From NCBI GenBank assembly GCA_902792905.1, contig CADBBH010000001.1, forward strand, positions 1 through 64,000: DNA of 64,000 nucleotides, in the 5' to 3' direction. The first letter of the stretch is position 1. Every line of letters starts with the position of its first letter. This DNA comes from Oscillospiraceae bacterium. Lineage in GTDB: Bacteria; Bacillota; Clostridia; Oscillospirales; Acutalibacteraceae. Below, one piece after another: positions 59,280 through 64,000 of this stretch. The notes under the pieces are model-generated. The model saw only the letters and a list, made by a program, of their open reading frames with translations. It did not search any database and had not been told where the DNA came from. The position numbers and the translations under genes were made by a program.

Positions 59280-60563
59280 TCAGTCTTTGAAATACTGCGG
59301 AAGATAATCTTTATGCGCCTGCTTCATTTCATTGAAGCATTTATATGCCTTCTCCCAGTCACCGACAAGCGGATGAAGAAGAAGGGCGTTGAGAGCGATT
59401 TCATCGCATCCGGTAACCGCCGCTTCAACCGTCAGGTTCTCATAATCCTTGACCGTTCTCATAAGACCGATGATATGACGGTTGGTTACATCCCCGACAG
59501 GAACTGCAACGGCGCCGTTTTTGCCGATTGTGCACGCGACTTCGATTACGTCATCGGGTTTCAGGAAAGGCAGTGTATCGCCGTTTTTAATATTGACAAC
59601 CTGTATATCGTTGATATCATTGGCTATCGCATCAATCAGATTGACGGCAACCAGCGAATACTTGTGGCCGCCTCTCTTGTCAAGCAGAGCGGGCTTTACA
59701 TAGAGTCCCTCATCGGAATACATTTCAAGGAGCTGTTCCTCTATTTCCATGCACTCCTGAGCCCTGCATTTATCGCCGGAAAGCTGATGATCGAGCTTTG
59801 CCTGCCTGCAATAATAATACTGAAGATATGATGACGGAATCGCATGAATCGATTTGAGATTCTCGATAGTGAAGCCGTCGTCCTTTATATTAGCCATTAC
59901 CTTGGGAGTAAAGCCCTCGCCGATAAGCTTGTCGATAAGCTCCTCACCGTTTTTACGCACACTTGTCATCCAGCTCAGATGATTGAGACCGACATAGGTG
60001 TATTCCATATCATCGCCGACATCCTCTTTGATATCGTCAATCATATCAATGGGAACGTTACAGAGGCCTATGCATTTGACATTGGTGTGATTGAGAACGA
60101 ATTCGGTGATGATACCTGAGGGATTAGTGAAATTGATTAGCCACGCGTCAGGGCAGACTGCCTCGATTCTCTCGCAGATGTGCTTCATTACTGGAATGGT
60201 CCTCTGCGCCTTGAAGAATCCGCCGATACCCGTTGTTTCCTGACCGATAAGACCGTATTTATTCGGAATAGTCTCGTCAAGATATCTTGCGGGAAGCTTG
60301 CCGACTCTTATCTGGGTGATAACAAAATCTGCGCCTTCAAGCGCTTTATCGAGATCATCGGTCAGAACCGTTTCACAATCGAGTCCGGCAGCTTTCAGCA
60401 TACGTATGCAGAGATTGCCTACGATGGTTCTCTTGCGCTCATCAATATCCATAAAGGATATCTTCTTTATTTTAAGTGAATCCTGTCTCTTGAGAAAGCC
60501 GTCGATAAGCTCGGGGCAATATGTGCTTCCGGAGCCGATTACAGCAACATTGATTTCTTTCAT
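59280..60563 (-). CDS. Family 4 glycoside hydrolase (6-phospho-beta-glucosidase type)
   Basis: 427 residues. This NAD+ and metal-dependent enzyme splits phosphorylated disaccharides by a redox mechanism. The Rossmann motif is VIGSGSTYCPELIDGF; NFTNPSGIITE, GLCNVP (metal Cys) and YVGLNHLSW (metal His) are the family's active-site pieces. It is last in an operon with a sugar kinase and a Gfo/Idh/MocA enzyme, 17 bases after the kinase. A beta-linked 6-phospho-glucoside or amino sugar is the probable substrate. No phosphotransferase system gene is seen nearby. Confidence 0.9.
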   Translation of the reverse strand: MKEINVAVIGSGSTYCPELIDGFLKRQDSLKIKKISFMDIDERKRTIVGNLCIRMLKAAGLDCETVLTDDLDKALEGADFVITQIRVGKLPARYLDETIPNKYGLIGQETTGIGGFFKAQRTIPVMKHICERIEAVCPDAWLINFTNPSGIITEFVLNHTNVKCIGLCNVPIDMIDDIKEDVGDDMEYTYVGLNHLSWMTSVRKNGEELIDKLIGEGFTPKVMANIKDDGFTIENLKSIHAIPSSYLQYYYCRQAKLDHQLSGDKCRAQECMEIEEQLLEMYSDEGLYVKPALLDKRGGHKYSLVAVNLIDAIANDINDIQVVNIKNGDTLPFLKPDDVIEVACTIGKNGAVAVPVGDVTNRHIIGLMRTVKDYENLTVEAAVTGCDEIALNALLLHPLVGDWEKAYKCFNEMKQAHKDYLPQYFKD

Positions 60564-60580
60564 TTATATCATCTCCGTTT

Positions 60581-61519
60581 TTAATTTGCAAATTCCTGTA
60601 AAATCCAGTTGATACATCCGGTGACGGGCATCGCGGTAAGCTTTATGAATTTGAGCCTCTTTTCGCAGTATGCCTGAGCCTTGCTTTTAAGCATATCAAT
60701 ATAAAACGCGTTGTCGAGCTTAACGTTAATTGAGCCGGAAAGGACCACTTCAATTTCATCGCCGTCAAATTCAAGCTGATTCGCGAGGGCAGAAATCGCC
60801 TGCGCTCCCCTCTTTGCCATAACGGCGCAGTAATCGAGAGCAGGGCCGTCCCCCCGCTTTGCAGCTTCAAAAAAGAAGCCGACAAAATTTCTGATATATT
60901 CCGCTTCGCCGTTTTCCAGCTTTTCAACCAAAGCCAGCAATTCTTCCCTTTTTTCAATTCTGTACTCTTTTTTTACTGATTTAGTTATAAGAGTTTTTTC
61001 GGCATTGAGAAAAAGTTCATTATAAACAAGCTCAAATGCCTTGACCGCAATATTCACGCCGCCCGAGACATCGCCTGTAAAATCACCGAGACCCATAAGC
61101 TGGAGCATGTTGCCTCTTGAATCAACGGCGTTGCAGCAGACGCCGGTGCCGCAGTTGTAGCCGATTGCGGCGCCTGTTTCACTTCCTGCTTTAACAACGA
61201 TGAATCCGTCGTTGAATATTTCAAAGTTACCGAGCCCTTTTTCTTTCAGAAGAGCGCACATTCTGTCGTGCTGATAAGGGTGATCTATTCCTGCAAGGCC
61301 CATCAAGGTAAAAGAGATATCTTTAATCTCAACTCCGGCCTTGCGGCAGAGATCGTTAATCCCCTCAATTATATAGTCGCTCGCTTCGTCAAATGATCTG
61401 GGAAGATTCTCGTGGTTGCTGCCCTTTCCCTCAACATTCGCAAGCATTTTTTTATTCTCATCAAAGAGGGCATAGGCGGTTTTTGTGCCGCCGCCGTCAA
61501 CTCCTATATAATATTTCAT
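60581..61519 (-). CDS. BadF/BadG-type sugar kinase (N-acetylglucosamine-kinase-like)
   Basis: 312 residues of the ASKHA fold. IGVDGGGTKTAYALFDENKK is the first phosphate loop, GYNCGTGVCCNAV the second, and VLSGSINVKLD the adenosine region. Relatives phosphorylate N-acetylglucosamine. It overlaps the Gfo/Idh/MocA gene by 4 bases (ATGA). It probably makes the phosphorylated sugar that the GH4 enzyme or later steps use. Confidence 0.85.
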   Translation of the reverse strand: MKYYIGVDGGGTKTAYALFDENKKMLANVEGKGSNHENLPRSFDEASDYIIEGINDLCRKAGVEIKDISFTLMGLAGIDHPYQHDRMCALLKEKGLGNFEIFNDGFIVVKAGSETGAAIGYNCGTGVCCNAVDSRGNMLQLMGLGDFTGDVSGGVNIAVKAFELVYNELFLNAEKTLITKSVKKEYRIEKREELLALVEKLENGEAEYIRNFVGFFFEAAKRGDGPALDYCAVMAKRGAQAISALANQLEFDGDEIEVVLSGSINVKLDNAFYIDMLKSKAQAYCEKRLKFIKLTAMPVTGCINWILQEFAN

Positions 61520-62787
61520 TTATTCTCTCCCTCGAAGCATTCATTGCAGACATCATCAAGGCAGAAGATACCGCGCCTGTATGGCTCTCTGTCTATCCAC
61601 ATACCGTTTGTGAAATCCGGAAACGGTACGGGTGCCGAACCGGTTGCGATACTCTGCTCCGAAAGAGTTGTGACCGCCATCCATGTTGCCGTGTCATATA
61701 CATCGATGGGAGGCCTCTCCCCAAGCTTGACGCTCTCGACAAAAGCGGAGATTACCAAATAGTCCATTCCGCCATGTCCGCCAGCGTGAATACCCTCTTC
61801 TGAATATTTCTTCCAGAGAGGATGCTCATATTTTGCAAGGTATCCATCTTCTTCGAAACGTTGGAAATCATGACGCCAGTCTCCGTCTTTTATAGGAGTA
61901 ACGCCGTCAAGATAGATTCCGTCGCCGTCCTCCTGATAGATGCCCTTGGTTCCCTGAACAACATAATTTCTCGAATAAGGTCTGGGAAGCGAGCAGTCAT
62001 GGGTAAGAGTAACAGTTTCGCCGTTGGCGCATTTAAGAAGTGTGGTTACGATATCGCCCTCATTGAATGCGTAACCGGCGAGGTCATATTCCTCGCCCTT
62101 ATTCTTCTTTATCCACTCATTGAGACCTCTTGATTTCGATGCCATTGAAACAAGGGAAATAAATCTGTTGCCTCTGTTAATCGAGAGCACTTTTGAAATC
62201 GGGCCAAGCTGATGAGTCGGATAAAGCTCGCCGTTTCTCAGCTGGAAATTAAAGAGCCTTCCGTGCCTGTTCTCTCTGCCGAGTGATATTTCATCGCGCA
62301 GATCGTGACGATATCCACCTTCAAGGTGGACTATCTCTCCGAATATTCCCTGCCTGACCATATTATAGATTGCCATTTCAGTTCTGTCATAGCAGCAATT
62401 TTCAAGGAGCATGCACATTTTGCCCGTCTCCTCGCTCGCGCGGACCATCTGCCAGCATTCTTCAATACTCGCGGCACCACCGACTTCAATGGCGACGTGT
62501 TTTCCCGCACGCATGGAATCAATCGCTATTCTGCCGTGGGTAATCCAGGTGGTGCAGCACATAATCGCGTCAAGATCGGCGCGCTCGATAAGATTTCTGT
62601 AATCAAGATATACATCGGGAGTGATTCCTGATTTTTCCTCGACTATTTCTTTTCCGCGGTTTGCGCGATCTTCGTATTTATCACAGACTGCCGGAACAAT
62701 CACGCCCTCGCAATTGAGAAGCTCGCCGAGCTGGCCCTGTCCTCTGCCTCCGAGACCTATGAAGCCGATTCTGACTGTATCTTTCAT
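61516..62787 (-). CDS. Gfo/Idh/MocA-family oxidoreductase
   Basis: 423 residues. The N-terminal NAD(P) motif is IGFIGLGGRGQGQLGEL; DAIMCCTTWITHG, GKHVAIEVGGAA and a long C-terminal alpha/beta domain follow. Relatives oxidise or open sugars, including NAD+-dependent glycosidases of family GH109. The start at 62787 follows GGCGGTG; a TTG two codons earlier is weaker. It is part of the same sugar operon and may act on the sugar released or on a glycosidic bond. Confidence 0.87.
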   Translation of the reverse strand: MKDTVRIGFIGLGGRGQGQLGELLNCEGVIVPAVCDKYEDRANRGKEIVEEKSGITPDVYLDYRNLIERADLDAIMCCTTWITHGRIAIDSMRAGKHVAIEVGGAASIEECWQMVRASEETGKMCMLLENCCYDRTEMAIYNMVRQGIFGEIVHLEGGYRHDLRDEISLGRENRHGRLFNFQLRNGELYPTHQLGPISKVLSINRGNRFISLVSMASKSRGLNEWIKKNKGEEYDLAGYAFNEGDIVTTLLKCANGETVTLTHDCSLPRPYSRNYVVQGTKGIYQEDGDGIYLDGVTPIKDGDWRHDFQRFEEDGYLAKYEHPLWKKYSEEGIHAGGHGGMDYLVISAFVESVKLGERPPIDVYDTATWMAVTTLSEQSIATGSAPVPFPDFTNGMWIDREPYRRGIFCLDDVCNECFEGENK

Positions 62788-62802
62788 AAGCAATACACCG
62801 CC

Positions 62803-63336
62803 TTACTTAAAATATCTTCTGAAATGCTTTCTCCACTTGAGGTTATAGATATAGACAAGTTTTGATAGCGCAATATCATAGATTATAAATGCAAAAGTAC
62901 CCATAGCGAGCAGAATAGGAATTGCCCACTTTCCCCATGTTTCGGTTTCATCTATGGTGACTCCCATGAACTTTATCATAAGGTAATACGATATAACCAT
63001 GGTTGAAAGGAATGACAGAAGTTTGAGCACCCATTCAAGTACTCCGGGACATTTGCTCTCAATCAGGGCCTTGAGTATCGGATAATAGCCGAAAAACGCG
63101 AGATACATCACCGCAACTTCTTTATCGGGGACAAGAAAAATTCCGAGAATTGCTACTGTGACATATATACCGAAAGCCCACCGCTTGTTAATCTCCATCA
63201 CGGCAAAAACCATCATCGCACCCGCCACCGCGGGAAGCGCATAGGTCAGAAACGGAACAACCGCAACAGATATCATCAGAACAAGCGAGAAAGCTGCTAC
63301 TATACCGCCGATGGCACATTTTGAACTCTGTTTCAT
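62803..63336 (-). CDS. Integral membrane protein, ECF-type substrate-component-like
   Basis: 177 residues with about five hydrophobic helices (SLVLMISVAVVPFLTYALPA, GIYVTVAILGIFLVPD, YLAFFGYYPILKALIE, LLSFLSTMVISYYLMIKF and one near 150). It resembles small S components of ECF transporters, but no family motif was recognised with certainty. The C-terminus is very basic. GAGGTGAG precedes the ATG. It lies between the J-domain gene and the sugar operon, so it may belong to either function. Confidence 0.6.
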   Translation of the reverse strand: MKQSSKCAIGGIVAAFSLVLMISVAVVPFLTYALPAVAGAMMVFAVMEINKRWAFGIYVTVAILGIFLVPDKEVAVMYLAFFGYYPILKALIESKCPGVLEWVLKLLSFLSTMVISYYLMIKFMGVTIDETETWGKWAIPILLAMGTFAFIIYDIALSKLVYIYNLKWRKHFRRYFK

Positions 63337-63345
63337 TTGCTCACC

Positions 63346-63939
63346 TCAGCAACCGGGGATACAGTCGCCGCCCATACACTCACAGCAGCTGTCGAGACAA
63401 AGCAGACCCATACACATACTGCAGACCGAATCATCGCAACCGGAATTGGATGACCTGCTTCTCTGTGCTTTATAACCTCCGCTCTGCTGAGAGATGACAT
63501 TTTCATATGCCTGTCTGTATTTACCGTTCTTGGGATCCATCCCGTGCGCAGTCGCAAACATATTTGCCGCCTGGTCAAGCCAGCCTTTCATCTGAAAGAC
63601 TGTTCCTTTGAGATAATACCACTCTGCGTCGCGCGATGATTCCGGGATACCGTCAAGCAGGATCTGTGCATCCTCGAGACGGTGAGCGTTGATTTTTGCA
63701 ATTATATCATCATAATTATTGACGGTTTTGTAGCCGTATGAATACGATGAAGATGAGCTCTGCCTCTGTCCCGATGAACCGGCATTGAGGATAACGCTGT
63801 CATAAGCCTCATTCAGCTCGTCGAGCTTACTAATCTGATTTTTCTCGCTGTAAATGCGCGCCTTTTCGCGGTAGGCCGCGTTTATCTGCTCTCTTGTCGC
63901 ATTCTGCGGCACTCCGAGCACATCATAAGGATTACTCAC
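63346..63939 (-). CDS. J-domain-like protein lacking HPD, with a cysteine-rich tail
   Basis: 197 residues. The N-terminal 50 residues have the J-domain pattern (NPYDVLGVPQNATREQINAA, then YREKARIY and LDELNEAYDSVI), but SEK stands where the HPD triad should be, so activation of DnaK is doubtful. A TPR-like helical part (residues 80-150) follows. The last 30 residues hold eight to ten cysteines (CSMCMGLLCLDSCCECMGGD). It starts with GTG after GAGGTGATAAC. It may bind metal or be lipidated; its function is unknown. Confidence 0.75.
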   Translation of the reverse strand: MSNPYDVLGVPQNATREQINAAYREKARIYSEKNQISKLDELNEAYDSVILNAGSSGQRQSSSSSYSYGYKTVNNYDDIIAKINAHRLEDAQILLDGIPESSRDAEWYYLKGTVFQMKGWLDQAANMFATAHGMDPKNGKYRQAYENVISQQSGGYKAQRSRSSNSGCDDSVCSMCMGLLCLDSCCECMGGDCIPGC

Positions 63940-64000
63940 GTTATCACCTCATTTCACGATAAATGTTTTATTATCACTGCTTTTGTCTTGATTGTATTTT

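Overview
The window looks like the chromosome of an anaerobic, fermentative member of the Clostridia, probably an Oscillospiraceae/Ruminococcaceae-type gut or rumen organism. This is inferred from gene content: an electron-bifurcating [FeFe]-hydrogenase with its three maturases, Gram-positive style type IV pili, surface proteins with signal peptides and no outer-membrane genes, and strong GGAGG ribosome binding sites. No rRNA, tRNA, CRISPR array, insertion sequence or phage gene was recognised.

Layout. (1) 1-560: start of an off-window gene with a repeated operator-like element, then a small Cys-rich protein. (2) 801-11402 (+): an exopolysaccharide operon. A polyprenyl-phosphate sugar transferase starts the repeat unit; four glycosyltransferases, a pyruvyl transferase and an F420-hydrogenase-beta-like protein build and decorate it; a Wzx flippase and a Wzy/WaaL-type polymerase or ligase export and join it. 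The inner genes are visibly more AT-rich than the first and last. (3) 32303-11421 (-): a type IV pilus operon of about 21 kb: pilT, pilC, two major pilins, prepilin peptidase, fused pilM-pilN, pilO, four minor pilin-like proteins and a 2667-residue secreted protein. No pilB extension ATPase is present. (4) 32663-33912 (-): a secreted surface protein with eukaryote-like C2H2 fingers, with a long leader and near-perfect inverted repeats flanking the gene. (5) 34078-40387: housekeeping genes (MGMT-like protein, thiamine diphosphokinase, acetyltransferase, acyl-CoA synthetase, HAD phosphatase) and a lipoprotein. (6) 48700-40494 (-): a ten-gene bifurcating hydrogenase operon in which catalytic subunits flank ATPase, DRTGG and PHP genes and a second, divergent H-cluster protein. 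(7) 48892-51279: an FAD oxidoreductase and a run of very small membrane or acidic proteins. (8) 51331-56141 (+): the H-cluster maturation operon (TM1266-type regulator, hydE, hydG, hydF, HAD phosphatase), preceded by an attenuator-like leader. (9) 56178-63939: a YfcC-type transporter, a secreted repeat protein, and a minus-strand operon for phosphorylated beta-glucoside or amino-sugar use (GH4, kinase, Gfo/Idh/MocA) headed by a degenerate J-domain protein.

How they fit together: regions 6 and 8 form one functional unit. hydEGF assemble the H-cluster that HydA uses to make H2 from NADH and reduced ferredoxin, and the embedded signalling genes probably sense redox or H2. Regions 2, 3 and 4 all build the cell surface. 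The two most unusual signals are the zinc-finger gene whose 5' leader and 3' UTR are complementary over 29 nt, and the leader of the maturation operon, where two mutually exclusive RNA helices can be drawn. Start sites, promoters and RNA structures were read by eye; no folding or database search was run.
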